DNA of 64,000 nt. It comes from Pseudorhodoferax sp. Leaf265. Lineage in GTDB: Bacteria; Pseudomonadota; Gammaproteobacteria; Burkholderiales; Burkholderiaceae_C. Positions 1-9,727 of this stretch are shown here, one piece after another. Every line of letters begins with the position of its first letter. The stretch's first letter is position 1. The position numbers and the translations under genes are program-made. A model generated the notes under the pieces. It ran no database searches and had not been told where the DNA came from. It saw only the letters and a list, made by a program, of their open reading frames with translations. Where the stretch lies: positions 188,712-252,711 of the forward strand of contig NZ_LMMT01000012.1 in assembly GCF_001422365.1 (NCBI RefSeq), given 5' to 3'.

Positions 1-218
1 AGCGGCGCCAATCCGAGTCCGACCGGCGCGTGAAGCTGGTGCGCATCGCGCGCAAGGGCCGCGCGCTGGCCAAGCGCATGGACGGCGCGGCCCAGCGCGC
101 GCACGACCGCACCGTTGCCTACCTGCCCGAGAGCGAGCGTGAGCGCTTCATGCTGCAGCTGATCCAGCTGGTCGAGTCGCACAACGACGCCAGCGTGGTG
201 CCCTGGAAGCTGCGCTGA
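1..218 (+). CDS. MarR-family transcriptional regulator, C-terminal fragment (cut by window start)
   Basis: The reading frame is open from the first bases (codons from base 3) to a TGA. The visible residues begin RRQSESDRRVKLVRIARKG, which resembles the wing of a MarR winged helix, where an Arg...Asp-Arg-Arg stretch precedes the second beta strand and a Thr/Arg-x-x-Gly turn. The rest is a helix typical of the MarR dimerisation region. The N-terminal part and start codon lie outside the window. MarR proteins usually bind short palindromes near their own gene or the neighbouring operon, and two palindromes lie just downstream, before the catabolic operon. A role in controlling that operon is inferred from position only. 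Confidence 0.7.
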   Translation, partial: RRQSESDRRVKLVRIARKGRALAKRMDGAAQRAHDRTVAYLPESERERFMLQLIQLVESHNDASVVPWKLR

Positions 219-272
219 CCGGGTCCGGTTCGGGGGTGTGCCCCGTTTTGGTTTGAAGGCGGCTGCGGCGCG

Positions 273-297
273 CCACATCGGTGCACCTGCGATGTGG
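273..297. promoter_or_regulatory. Inverted repeat, candidate operator 1 upstream of the Mo-hydroxylase operon
   Basis: A perfect 8-bp inverted repeat, CCACATCG and CGATGTGG, is separated by 9 bp containing GTGCAC. No T-run follows, so it does not look like a terminator. It lies between the MarR gene and the first gene of the oxidation operon and shares a GTGCAC core with the palindrome 18 bp further on. It is a plausible binding site for the upstream MarR protein, inferred from position and symmetry. Confidence 0.45.
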
Positions 298-314
298 TTC
301 CGCTTTCCATATAT

Positions 315-326
315 GTGGTGCACCAC
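315..326. promoter_or_regulatory. Perfect 12-bp palindrome GTGGTGCACCAC, candidate operator 2
   Basis: GTGGTGCACCAC is fully self-complementary and sits in an AT-richer stretch about 120 bp before the SDR start codon. Its centre repeats the GTGCAC of the preceding inverted repeat. The tandem arrangement suggests two dimers of one regulator binding the promoter of the downstream operon. Confidence 0.45.
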
Positions 327-448
327 GTAGTTGGAAAGAAAAAAACTCTTTCTGTTTCAATGATCTGGATCAGTGACTGCCGCGTGACCGTGCGCTAGTG
401 GCATGGCAGTTGCTCTGTCGCCGTGCAACACACAGGAGCACGGTGAAC

Positions 449-1204
449 ATGGGTCTGGAACAGGCGGTGGCGATTGTCACGGGCGCGGCACAGGGCATCG
501 GCTACGCTGTCGCACAACGCTTCGGCGCACGTGGCGCCAAGGTGGTGGTGGCCGACCGCAGCGGCGCCCAAGCCGCGGCCGAGCGGTTGCGCGGGCAGGG
601 CATCGACGCCCTGGGTGTCGCGGTCGACGTGTCCAGCCCCGAGCAGGTCGCGGCCATGGCAGCTGAGGCCGAGGCACGGTACGGCCGCATCGACGTGCTG
701 GTCAACAACGCCGGCATCTATTCCTCGCTGACGCCCAAGCCCTTCGAGCAGCTCACGGTGCAGGACTGGCAGCAGGTGCTGAGCGTCAACGTGGTGGGCG
801 TGTTCCTCACCTGCCAGGCCGTGCTGCCGGCGTTCCAGCGCGCGGGCGGCGGGCGCATCGTCAACATCTCCTCGGGCGTGGCGTTCAAGGGCAACCCCGG
901 CATGGCGCACTACGTGGCCAGCAAGGGAGCCGTGATCTCGCTCACGCGGGCACTCGCCACCGAACTCGGCGTGCACAAGGTGCTGGTCAACAGCGTGGCG
1001 CCGGGCTTCACGCTCAGCGACGGCGCGCTGGCCAACCCCGTGCTGGTCGAGGGCGTCAAGGGCCCCTCGCTGCGCGGCCGCGTGCTGGCGCGCGACATGC
1101 TGCCGGACGACGTGGTCGGCGCCATCGAGTTCTTCGCCGACGCACCCTCGGCCTTCATCACCGGCCAGACGCTCGTCGTCGACGGCGGCGCCTACTTCCA
1201 CTGA
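449..1204 (+). CDS. SDR-family NAD(P)-dependent oxidoreductase
   Basis: This is a classical short-chain dehydrogenase of 251 residues. It has the cofactor motif TGAAQGIG near the N terminus, the NNAG motif, and the catalytic Tyr-x-x-x-Lys in YVASK. The family oxidises alcohols or reduces carbonyls with NAD(P)(H) in the cytosol. An ATG 51 bp upstream is possible, but this ATG has AGGAG ten bases ahead and begins directly at the Rossmann fold. It is the first gene of a long operon with a 2-oxoglutarate oxygenase, a molybdenum hydroxylase and an ABC importer, so it probably oxidises an intermediate of that pathway. The substrate is unknown. Confidence 0.88.
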   Translation: MGLEQAVAIVTGAAQGIGYAVAQRFGARGAKVVVADRSGAQAAAERLRGQGIDALGVAVDVSSPEQVAAMAAEAEARYGRIDVLVNNAGIYSSLTPKPFEQLTVQDWQQVLSVNVVGVFLTCQAVLPAFQRAGGGRIVNISSGVAFKGNPGMAHYVASKGAVISLTRALATELGVHKVLVNSVAPGFTLSDGALANPVLVEGVKGPSLRGRVLARDMLPDDVVGAIEFFADAPSAFITGQTLVVDGGAYFH

Positions 1205-1211
1205 GCCGGCC

Positions 1212-2180
1212 ATGTCCTCGATCCCCGTCATCGACCTGTCCGCCGCGCTGCACGGACGTGCCGACGAGCGCCTGCGCGCGGCCCGCGCCATGGAAGCGGC
1301 CTGCACCGACATCGGCTTCTTCACCATCCGCGGCCACGGCGTGCCGCTGCAGACCATCGACGCCTTGCGAGGCCATGCCAAGCACTTCTTCAACCTGCCG
1401 CTGGCGAGCAAGTGCGAGGCCGCTCCGGCGGACCCGGCCGTGCCGCGCGGCTACCGTGCCCTGGGCTTCGATGCGCTGTCGCGTGGCAACGCGGGGGAAG
1501 CGCCCGGCGACCTCAAGGAGTACTACCACTTCGGCCGCGAGCAGTGGCCCGATGACCCCTATTTCACGGGCGAGGAGGGCCGCCGCTACTTCATCCCCAA
1601 CCGCTGGCCGGCCGCGCCCACCGGCTTCGCCGAAGCGGCCGCCGCCTACTACGCGCACATGGAGCGGCTCACGGGCGAGATGATGGCGCTGGTCGCGCTG
1701 GCGCTGGGCATCCCCGAAGACTTCTTCGACGACAAGATCGACCGCCACATCACGGCGATGCGCATCAACTTCTACCCGGAGCAGCTGGTGCCGCCAGTGC
1801 CCGGCCAGCTGCGCGCCGGTGCCCACACCGACTACGGCCTCTTGACCATCCTGAACGGCGAGAACACCGCCGGTGGCCTGCAGGTCTGCACGCGCCAGGG
1901 CGTGTGGCTGCCTGTGGAGACCGCGCCCGACACCTTCGTCGTCAACATCGGCGACCTGCTGATGCGCTGGACCAACGACCGCTGGGTTTCCAACGTGCAC
2001 CGCGTCGTGAACCCGCCGGCCGAGGCGGGGCCGGCCGCGCAGCGCATCTCGATCGCCTTCTTCCACCACCCGAACTACGACGCGCTGGTCGAGTGCATCG
2101 CACCGCCTGGCGAAGCCAAGTACCCGCCGGTGCGTTCGGGCGACTACCGCACCGAGAAGTACCGGCAGACCCGCGTCTGA
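1212..2180 (+). CDS. 2-oxoglutarate/Fe(II)-dependent oxygenase, isopenicillin N synthase family
   Basis: A 322-residue cytosolic non-heme iron enzyme. The N-terminal DIOX_N region opens with IPVIDLS and includes GFFTIRGHGVP. The C-terminal double-stranded beta helix shows the metal triad His205-x-Asp207 (in AHTDYG) and His263 (in SNVHRV). Arg278-x-Ser280 (RIS) is expected to bind the 2-oxoglutarate carboxylate. Family members hydroxylate, desaturate or ring-close small molecules. The gene begins seven bases after the SDR stop and is followed by the molybdenum hydroxylase genes, so it probably acts on the same unidentified substrate or its product. Confidence 0.9.
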   Translation: MSSIPVIDLSAALHGRADERLRAARAMEAACTDIGFFTIRGHGVPLQTIDALRGHAKHFFNLPLASKCEAAPADPAVPRGYRALGFDALSRGNAGEAPGDLKEYYHFGREQWPDDPYFTGEEGRRYFIPNRWPAAPTGFAEAAAAYYAHMERLTGEMMALVALALGIPEDFFDDKIDRHITAMRINFYPEQLVPPVPGQLRAGAHTDYGLLTILNGENTAGGLQVCTRQGVWLPVETAPDTFVVNIGDLLMRWTNDRWVSNVHRVVNPPAEAGPAAQRISIAFFHHPNYDALVECIAPPGEAKYPPVRSGDYRTEKYRQTRV

Positions 2181-2202
2181 CCGCACCACCCCACACACCA
2201 CG

Positions 2203-4587
2203 ATGAACGCACCCACCTCGCCCCATCTGCTGCAGCCGACAGGCCAGGGCATCGGCCAGCGCGTGCAGCGCAAGGAAGACCAGCGCCTGCTGTTGGGCCG
2301 CGGCCAGTACGTCGGCGACATCCGCATGCCCGACATGCTGGACGTGGCCTTCGTGCGCGCACCGCTGGCGCATGCACGCATCAACGGCATCGCCAAGCCG
2401 GCCGGGCTGGAGAACATGGTCTACACCATGGCCGACCTGGCGGGTGTGCAGCCCATCCTGGCGGCCTCGGCGCTGCCGGGCTTCAAGCGCTCGGTGCAGT
2501 GGCCGCTGGCGCAGGACAAGGTGCGGCACGTCGGCGAACTGGTCGCGGCCTGCGTGGCGCCCACGCGTGCACGGGCCGAGGACATCGCCGCCCAGGTCGA
2601 GGTCGACTACGCCGAGCTGCCGGTGCTGGCCGACATGCACGCTGCCATGGCCGCGTCCACGCGGCTGCATGACGAGTGGGCGGACAACGTGTTCGCCGAG
2701 ACCCATGTGGACCGCCAGGTCGCGCAGAGCGATGCTCCTGCACGCACGGTGCGCCGCCAGCTGCGCACGGCGCGCCAGTGCATGGCGCCGCTCGAAGGCC
2801 GGGCCGTGCTGTGCTGGTGGGACCACCGCATGGACCAGCTCGTCATGTACTCGGCCGCCCAGCTGCCGCACATCAACCGCACGGGCCTGGCGGAATGCCT
2901 GGGCCTGGACCAGGGCCAGGTGCGCGTGGTCTCGCCCGATGTCGGTGGCGGCTTCGGCTACAAGGGCATCCTGCTGCCCGAGGAGATCTGCTGCGCCTGG
3001 CTGGCACGCCACCTGGGCAGGCCGGTGCGCTGGCTGGAAGACCGGCGCGAGCAGCTCAGCGCCAACGCCAACTGCCGCGAGCACGCCTACGACATCGCCG
3101 TCACGGTGGAGGCCGACGGCCGCCTGGTCGGCATCGAATGCGATGCGGTGGTGGATTCGGGCGCCTACTCGTCCTACCCGTTCAGCGCCTGCCTGGAGGC
3201 CGCGCAGGTCGGCTCCATCCTGCCCGGCCCCTACCGGATGGACTGGTTCCGCTGCCGCACACGTTCGGCCGCCACCAACAAGCCGCCCATCCTGCCGTAC
3301 CGCGGCGTGGCGCGCACGGGCGTGTGTTTCGCGCTGGAACTCATGCTGGACGCTGCCGCGCGCGATCTCGGCATCGAGCCGCACGCACTGCGCGCCAAGA
3401 GCCTGGTGCCAGCCAGCGCCATGCCGTACACCAACATCACGAACAAGCTGTTCGATTCGGGCGACTACCAGCAGGCCATGGACCGGGCCGTGGCCGCCCT
3501 CGACTGGGACGCCTGGCGCGCGCGCCAGCGCGCCGCCCATGCCACGGCCGGCGGCCGCCCGACACGCCGCATCGGCCTGGGCCTGGCGGTGTTCTGCGAG
3601 CAGGGCGCGCACGGCACCTCGGTCTACCACGGCTGGGGCATTCCCATGGTGCCGGGCTACGAGCAGTGCGCGGCACGCTTCACCCCCGACGGCGTGCTGG
3701 AGCTGCGCCTGGGCGCGCATTCGCACGGCCAGGGCATGGAGACCTCGATGGCGCAGGTGGCGCACACCGTGCTGGGCATCCCGGTCGCGCAGGTGCGGCT
3801 GGTGCATGGCGACACGGCGCAGTCGCCGTACTCCACGGGCACCTGGGGCTCGCGCTGCGCCGTGATGTCCGGCGGCGCGGTCGGCACGGCGGCCAAGGCG
3901 CTGGGCGAACGCATGCGTGCCATGGCCGCGGTGCTGCTGGAAGCGCCGGCCGACACGCTGCGCCTGGAGGGCGGCAGCTTCCGCACGGCCGACGGCGCCG
4001 GTGCGCTGACGCTGGCGGAGATCGCCCGCACCTGGTACCGCGCGCCGCAGAAGATCCCGCCGGGCATCGACCCCGGCGGCCTGGAGATCGTCGTGGGCTA
4101 CAAGACCCAGCCCGACACCGGCACCTTCAGCTACGCCTGCCACGCCTGTGCGGTCGAGGTCGACACGGCCACCGGCCAGGTGCGCCTGCTCGACTACGCG
4201 ATCTGCGAGGACGGCGGCGTGCTGCTGAACCCGCTGATCGTGGAAGGCCAGCTGATCGGCGGCCTGGCGCAGGGCATCGGGACCGCGCTGTACGAGGAGA
4301 TGCCGTTCGATGCCGAAGGCCAGCCGCTGGCCTCCACGCTGGCCGACTACCTGCTGCCTGGCGCCGGCGAGATGCCGCCGCTCAAGGTGCTGCACATGGA
4401 GACGCCCAGCCCGCACACGATGTTCGGCCAGAAGGGCATCGGCGAGGGCGGGGCCATCGCGCCGCCGGCCGCCATCGTCAATGCCGTCAACGATGCGCTG
4501 TTCGCGCTGGGCGCCGAACTGACCGAATGTCCGGCCAGCCCCGAGCGCGTGCTGGCCGCGCTGGCCGCTGCAGGAGCCCGCGCATGA
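2203..4587 (+). CDS. Xanthine dehydrogenase/CoxL-family molybdenum-binding large subunit
   Basis: A 794-residue large subunit of a three-subunit molybdenum hydroxylase. It starts with GQRVQRKEDQRLLLGRGQYV, typical of the aldehyde oxidase hammerhead domain. Later come GGGFGYKG (molybdopterin region) and KGIGEGGA near the C terminus, which holds the usual catalytic glutamate. True CO dehydrogenase carries VAYRCSFR in the active-site loop; here the loop reads PYRGVAR, closer to the form II AYRGAGR type, so CO is an unlikely substrate. Family enzymes hydroxylate carbon next to nitrogen in heterocycles, or aldehydes, using water. Its stop overlaps the FAD subunit start, giving the order L-M-S. Confidence 0.92.
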   Translation: MNAPTSPHLLQPTGQGIGQRVQRKEDQRLLLGRGQYVGDIRMPDMLDVAFVRAPLAHARINGIAKPAGLENMVYTMADLAGVQPILAASALPGFKRSVQWPLAQDKVRHVGELVAACVAPTRARAEDIAAQVEVDYAELPVLADMHAAMAASTRLHDEWADNVFAETHVDRQVAQSDAPARTVRRQLRTARQCMAPLEGRAVLCWWDHRMDQLVMYSAAQLPHINRTGLAECLGLDQGQVRVVSPDVGGGFGYKGILLPEEICCAWLARHLGRPVRWLEDRREQLSANANCREHAYDIAVTVEADGRLVGIECDAVVDSGAYSSYPFSACLEAAQVGSILPGPYRMDWFRCRTRSAATNKPPILPYRGVARTGVCFALELMLDAAARDLGIEPHALRAKSLVPASAMPYTNITNKLFDSGDYQQAMDRAVAALDWDAWRARQRAAHATAGGRPTRRIGLGLAVFCEQGAHGTSVYHGWGIPMVPGYEQCAARFTPDGVLELRLGAHSHGQGMETSMAQVAHTVLGIPVAQVRLVHGDTAQSPYSTGTWGSRCAVMSGGAVGTAAKALGERMRAMAAVLLEAPADTLRLEGGSFRTADGAGALTLAEIARTWYRAPQKIPPGIDPGGLEIVVGYKTQPDTGTFSYACHACAVEVDTATGQVRLLDYAICEDGGVLLNPLIVEGQLIGGLAQGIGTALYEEMPFDAEGQPLASTLADYLLPGAGEMPPLKVLHMETPSPHTMFGQKGIGEGGAIAPPAAIVNAVNDALFALGAELTECPASPERVLAALAAAGARA

Positions 4588-5398
4588 AGGCCGCCGCGTA
4601 CACCCTGGAGCGCCCGACGGCGCTGGCCGCCTTGAATGCGCGCCTGGCCGACGGCGGCTGGGGCGTCAAGCCCATCGCGGGCGGCCAGTCGCTGGGCGCC
4701 ATGCTGAACCTGCGCCTGGCCCAGCCCGAGACCTTGCTCGACCTCGACACCCTGGACGAGTTGCGCGCCGTGCACGAGACGCCCGAGGCCGTGCGCTTCG
4801 GCGCCATGGTCACGCACGCGCAGATCGAGGACGGCAAGGTGCCCGACCCGACGCGTGGCCTCATGCCCTGCGTGGCACGCGGCATCGCCTACCGCGCCGT
4901 GCGCAACCGCGGCACGCTGGGCGGCAGCCTGTGCCATGCCGATCCTGCGGCCGACTGGGTCAGCACCATGCCGCTGCTGGGCGCCACCTGCCTCCTGGCT
5001 GGCCCCGATGGCGCGCGCGAGGTGCCGGCCGCCGATTTCGTGGTCTCGGCCTTCGAGACCGCACTGGGCGAAGGCGAGCTGCTGACCGCCGTGCAGGTGC
5101 CGCGCCGATCAAACGCCACGCGCTGGGCCTACCGCAAGTTCTGCCGCAAGACCGGCGAGTTCGCCAACGCGTTGGCCGCCTGCCTGCTGGACCCGGCGGA
5201 CGGTACCGAGCGCGTGGTGCTCGGGGCGCTGGACGGCGCGCCGCGCGTGGTCGAGGAGTCCGGCCTGTTCGCGCGCCTGGCGTCCGGCGCCGAACGCGCG
5301 CGCTGGCTCGAAGAGCAGGCGCTGGGCCTGGACGACGCCCGCCAATCCATGCTGGCCGAGATGCTGCGGCTGGCCCTGCGCGACCTGGAGACCGCACG

Positions 5399-5402
<4 letters not shown>
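4584..5402 (+). CDS. FAD-binding medium subunit of molybdenum hydroxylase (CoxM-like)
   Basis: A 272-residue flavoprotein subunit that passes electrons from the molybdenum/iron-sulfur subunits to an acceptor. Both FAD signatures are visible: AGGQSLGAMLNLRLAQP near residue 30 and TLGGSLCHADPAAD near residue 110. The C-terminal CO_deh_flav_C-like region follows. The ATG overlaps the large subunit stop by four bases, and its own stop overlaps the start of the small subunit, which indicates translational coupling and equal subunit supply. Confidence 0.92.
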
Positions 5403-5933
<531 letters not shown>

Positions 5934-5944
<11 letters not shown>

Positions 5945-6596
5945 GCAATCCTTCACCCTGGCCGCCGAACCCGCACGCGTCTGGCAGGCCTTCCACGACG
6001 TGCGCCTGCTGGTCGAGTGCCTGCCCGGCGCGTCGATCCAGGCCGATGCCCAGATCGCGGAAGGCGCCGAGATCCCGCTGCTGTTCAAGGTCAAGCTCGG
6101 TCCCATCGCCGCGGGCTTCGCAGGCCAGGGGCAACTGGCGCTGGACGAGGCCAGCCAGGGCGGCAGCTTCGCCGGTGGCGCCGTCGATGCCAAGACCAAC
6201 AGCCGTGTGAAGGGCCAGGCCCGCTTCGCGCTGCTGCCGGACGCTGTCGGCACGCGGGTGGCGCTGGCGGTGGAGTTCTCGATCACGGGTGCGCTCGCGC
6301 AGTTCAGCCGCGAGGGCATCGTGCGTGCGCTGGCCGAGCAGTTGACCCGGCAGTTCGCCGACAACCTGCAGGCGCGGCTGCCGCAGGCCGTGCGGGCATC
6401 CGTCGAGCCGGCGCAGACCGCGGAGTCGCTTGCAGCCACGGCCACCGTGGCCTGCGCGCCCACGGTCTTCCCCAGCGCCTTGCCCGCCGCTCCCGCCAGC
6501 AAGCCGCGTGCTGCCGCGTCCGCGCCGGACGCCGCCATCGACCTGTGGAGCCTGCTCAAGCTCTGGTTCCGCGGTTTGTTCGCGCGCCGCAGCTGA
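5934..6596 (+). CDS. CoxG-like SRPBCC-family protein
   Basis: A 220-residue protein starting MQLEQSFTLAAEPARVWQAF, the usual opening of CoxG/SRPBCC proteins, followed by the ligand-binding helix-grip fold to about residue 150. An alanine- and proline-rich linker leads to a C-terminal amphipathic tail, LWSLLKLWFRGLF. In carboxydotrophs CoxG anchors CO dehydrogenase to the membrane, and the tail here fits a similar anchoring role. It overlaps the iron-sulfur subunit gene and closes the hydroxylase block before the transporter genes. Confidence 0.85.
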
Positions 6597-6638
6597 GACC
6601 CATCCCCGATTCCCCAACGTCCCCAAGGAAGCATCGCC

Positions 6639-7796
6639 ATGACCTCGCCCATCACCTTGCGCAGCGCGCTGGCTGCCGCCAGCCTCGTCGCTCTCGCCGT
6701 CCCCGCGCTCGCGCAGGACACCATCAAGATCGGTGTTTCCCAGCCGCTGACCGGCCCCGTCGCCGCCTCCGGCACCTACGTGACCAACGGCGCGCGCATC
6801 GCGGCCGAGGTCATCAACAAGAAGGGCGGCGTGCTCGGCAAGCCCATCGAGCTCGTCGTCGAGGACAACAAGTCCAACCCGCGCGAGGCCGTCAACTCGG
6901 CCGAAAAGCTGATCCTCAAGGACAAGGTGCCCGTGATCATGGGGGCCTGGAGCTCCACCTTCACGCTCGCGGTGATGCCCAAGCTCATGGAGTACGGCGT
7001 GCCCATGCTGGTGGAGACCGCCTCGTCGGGCAAGATCACCACAGCGGGCAACCCCTGGATCTTCCGCATCAGCCCGACCTCGGCCATGGAGGCCAGCGCC
7101 TTCGGCAAGAAGATCGACTCCTTCGCGCCGGCGATCAAGAAGGTCGATTTCCTGTCGGTCAACAACGACTGGGGCCTGGGCGCCGCGGCGGAGTTCAAGA
7201 AGATGTTCGAGGCCAAGGGCGTGGCCGTGGGCCGCACCGAGACCATGGCGCCCGACGCGACCGACCTGTCGGCCCAGCTGGCCGCGCTCAAGGCCACCGG
7301 CTCGGACACGGTGATCGTCACCTCCGGCATCGAGCAGCTCACGCTGGCGATCCGCCAGGCCGGCGAGCAGCGCCTGCCGCAGCGCATCATCACCACGGGC
7401 GGCTCCTTCCCCGAGCCGCTGCTCAAGACCCCGGGCCCCAAGGGCTACGCCAGCCAGCACCTGCTGTTCTTCGCACCCTGGGAAGTCAAGCGCGCGCAGT
7501 ACCCCGAGGTGGCCAAGGAGTTCGCCGACGCCTGGGACGCCAAGAAGTACGACTTCGCCGGCCAGACCGAGGGCTTCCGCGGCTTCGACGGCATCCTGAC
7601 CATCGTCGAGGCCATCAAGATCGCGGGCAAGGCCGAACCTACCGCCATCCGCGATGCGCTGTGGAAGGTCAAGGTCAAGGGCGTGAACGGCGACGTGGCT
7701 TTCGTCAAGGAAGGCCCGACCGGCAAGGAAAGCGGCCAGAACGAGCCCGCCATCTACGTGGTGGAACTCAAGGATGGCCAGGTCTCGGTGAAGTAA
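6639..7796 (+). CDS. ABC transporter periplasmic substrate-binding protein, LivK type
   Basis: A 385-residue type I periplasmic binding protein of the branched-chain amino acid/amide family. A Sec signal peptide covers about residues 1-25 (hydrophobic core AAASLVALAVPALA, cleavage before QDTIKIG). The mature part starts with the typical strand TIKIGVSQPLTGP and contains AAEVINKKGGVLG. Such proteins bind amino acids, but also aromatic acids and other small molecules in Burkholderiales. Four transporter genes follow directly, and the upstream enzymes suggest that it delivers their substrate. Confidence 0.9.
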   Translation: MTSPITLRSALAAASLVALAVPALAQDTIKIGVSQPLTGPVAASGTYVTNGARIAAEVINKKGGVLGKPIELVVEDNKSNPREAVNSAEKLILKDKVPVIMGAWSSTFTLAVMPKLMEYGVPMLVETASSGKITTAGNPWIFRISPTSAMEASAFGKKIDSFAPAIKKVDFLSVNNDWGLGAAAEFKKMFEAKGVAVGRTETMAPDATDLSAQLAALKATGSDTVIVTSGIEQLTLAIRQAGEQRLPQRIITTGGSFPEPLLKTPGPKGYASQHLLFFAPWEVKRAQYPEVAKEFADAWDAKKYDFAGQTEGFRGFDGILTIVEAIKIAGKAEPTAIRDALWKVKVKGVNGDVAFVKEGPTGKESGQNEPAIYVVELKDGQVSVK

Positions 7797-7817
7797 GAAG
7801 AAGGCACAGGGCACCCC

Positions 7818-8690
7818 GTGGACCAGTTTTTCCAACACCTGCTCAACGGCCTCGTGCTGGGGGCCACCTATGCGCTGCTCGGGATCGGCCTCACGCTGAT
7901 CTTCGGCATCATGAAGGTGGTCAACATGGCACACGGCGAGCTGTACACGCTGGGTGCCTACGTGGCCTACGGCTTCGTCTCGCTGCTGGGCCTGAACTAC
8001 TTCGGCTCGGTGCTGATGGCCGCTGCGGTCGGCCTGGTGGCCGGCGCGGCCATCGAGTGGCTGCTGCTGCGCCGGCGCAACCTGGCGGCCATCGACGAGG
8101 TCATGCTGATCATGATCGGCGTGATGATCGTGCTGCAGAACGCCGAGCTCCTGGCCTGGGGGGGCGTGGCCAAGGCCGTGCCCTCGCCGTTCTCGCAGGA
8201 GCCCATCGTGTTCGGCGCGGTCTCGGTCTCGCCGATCCGGTTGTTCGTGCTGTGCACGGCGCTGGTGCTGCTGGTGGCCTTCTACCTGCTGATCGAGCGT
8301 TCGCGCCTGGGCCTGTCCATGCGCGCCACCTTCCAGGACAAGGACGCCGCCAAGATCGTCGGCGTCAACGTCTCGCGCATCTACACGCTGACCTTCGCGC
8401 TGGGCTCGTGCCTGGCGGCCGTGGCCGGCGCGCTGCTGGCGCCGGTGTTCGTGGTCAACCCGACCATGGGCGACCTGGCCAGCCTGAAGGCCTTCGCCAT
8501 CGTGATCCTGGGCGGCCTCGGCAACCTGGCCGGCGCTGCGCTGGGCGGCTTCGCGCTGGCGCTGATCGAGGAGTTCGGCGCGGGCTACATCTCCACCGCC
8601 TACCGCGACGCGATCGGCTTTCTCGTGATCCTGTGCGTGATGGTGCTGCGGCCGCAGGGTCTGTTCGTCATGAAGGAGCGCGTGGGATGA
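7818..8690 (+). CDS. ABC transporter permease, LivH type
   Basis: A 290-residue polytopic inner-membrane protein with about eight hydrophobic segments. It starts at GTG and opens with FQHLLNGLVLGATYALLGIG, a LivH hallmark. Near the C terminus is the stretch VILGGLGNLAGAALGGF, typical of the permease loop that contacts the ATPase. It forms the channel with the LivM-like protein, whose start overlaps its stop. Confidence 0.92.
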   Translation: MDQFFQHLLNGLVLGATYALLGIGLTLIFGIMKVVNMAHGELYTLGAYVAYGFVSLLGLNYFGSVLMAAAVGLVAGAAIEWLLLRRRNLAAIDEVMLIMIGVMIVLQNAELLAWGGVAKAVPSPFSQEPIVFGAVSVSPIRLFVLCTALVLLVAFYLLIERSRLGLSMRATFQDKDAAKIVGVNVSRIYTLTFALGSCLAAVAGALLAPVFVVNPTMGDLASLKAFAIVILGGLGNLAGAALGGFALALIEEFGAGYISTAYRDAIGFLVILCVMVLRPQGLFVMKERVG

Positions 8691-9727
8691 AGTCGTCCAC
8701 CCTGTTGTTCGCCGCCAGCGTGCTGGTGCTCGCCGGCCTGCCGTTCTGGTGGCCCGACCCCTATGTGCTGTCGGTCGTCGGCTCGGCCGGCATCTTCATC
8801 ATTGCGGCCATCAGCCTGAACCTGCTCCTGGGCTACACCGGCCAACTGAGCTTGGGCCACGTGGCCTTCTTCGGCATCGGCGCGTACACGAGTGCCTTGT
8901 TGTCGCTGGGCTTCGACGTGGCGCTGCCCGGTCTTGACGCGCCGCTGGTCGTCGCGCCCAAGCCGGTGTGGGTGGCGTTCGTCGCCGGCATCGTCGTGGC
9001 CGGCCTGTTCGGCTGGTTGGTCGGCAAGCTGGCCTTCCGCGTGCGCGGCGCCTACTTCGTGATCGTGACCATCAGCTTCGCGCAGGTCATGCGCATGGTG
9101 GCCACCAACTGGGTCGACCTGACCGAAGGGCCGATGGCGCTCAACAACATCCCGCCGCTCACGCTGTGGACGCCTGCCGGCGTGGTCGAGCTCGTGACCA
9201 AGGCCCAGACCTACTGGCTGGTGCTGGCCGTGGCCGTGCTGGCCTGGCTGGTCGTCGCGGGCCTGGTGCACAGCCGCACGGGCCGCGCCATGGTGGCGCT
9301 GCGCGAGAACGAGACGCTGGCGCGCTCCATCGGCGTGCCCGTCACGCACTACCTGCGCATCGCCGCGGTCGGCGCCGCGGCCATCGCGGGCGCCGCGGGC
9401 GGGCTCTACGCCCACACCGTGCGCATCATCGACCCCGACGTGTTCATGTTCATGTTCACGATCACCATGGTCATCATGGTGATCGTCGGCGGCAAGGGCA
9501 CGCTGGCCGGGCCGGTGGTCGGCGGGCTGCTGTTCGGCCTCCTGCCCGAGCTGTTGCGTGGCACGCTCAAGCCCGAGGTGCAGTGGATGCTGTACGGCGC
9601 GCTGATGGTGGTGATCCTGGTGTTCATGCCGCGCGGCATCGTGCCGGCCCTGTCCGCCCTGTTCCGCAAGCGGCCCGAGGCCAAGCCTGCGGCACCTCGC
9701 GCTGCCGTGGCCGGGGAGGCCGCATGA
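8687..9727 (+). CDS. ABC transporter permease, LivM type
   Basis: A 346-residue inner-membrane permease. The segment ISLNLLLGYTGQLSLGHVAF is the LivM signature. A second conserved region reads ALRENETLARSIGVPVTHY. The C-terminal cytoplasmic tail is proline/alanine rich. It overlaps livH and livG by four bases on each side, so the transporter is translated as a coupled set. It pairs with the LivH-like subunit. Confidence 0.92.
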   Translation: MKSSTLLFAASVLVLAGLPFWWPDPYVLSVVGSAGIFIIAAISLNLLLGYTGQLSLGHVAFFGIGAYTSALLSLGFDVALPGLDAPLVVAPKPVWVAFVAGIVVAGLFGWLVGKLAFRVRGAYFVIVTISFAQVMRMVATNWVDLTEGPMALNNIPPLTLWTPAGVVELVTKAQTYWLVLAVAVLAWLVVAGLVHSRTGRAMVALRENETLARSIGVPVTHYLRIAAVGAAAIAGAAGGLYAHTVRIIDPDVFMFMFTITMVIMVIVGGKGTLAGPVVGGLLFGLLPELLRGTLKPEVQWMLYGALMVVILVFMPRGIVPALSALFRKRPEAKPAAPRAAVAGEAA

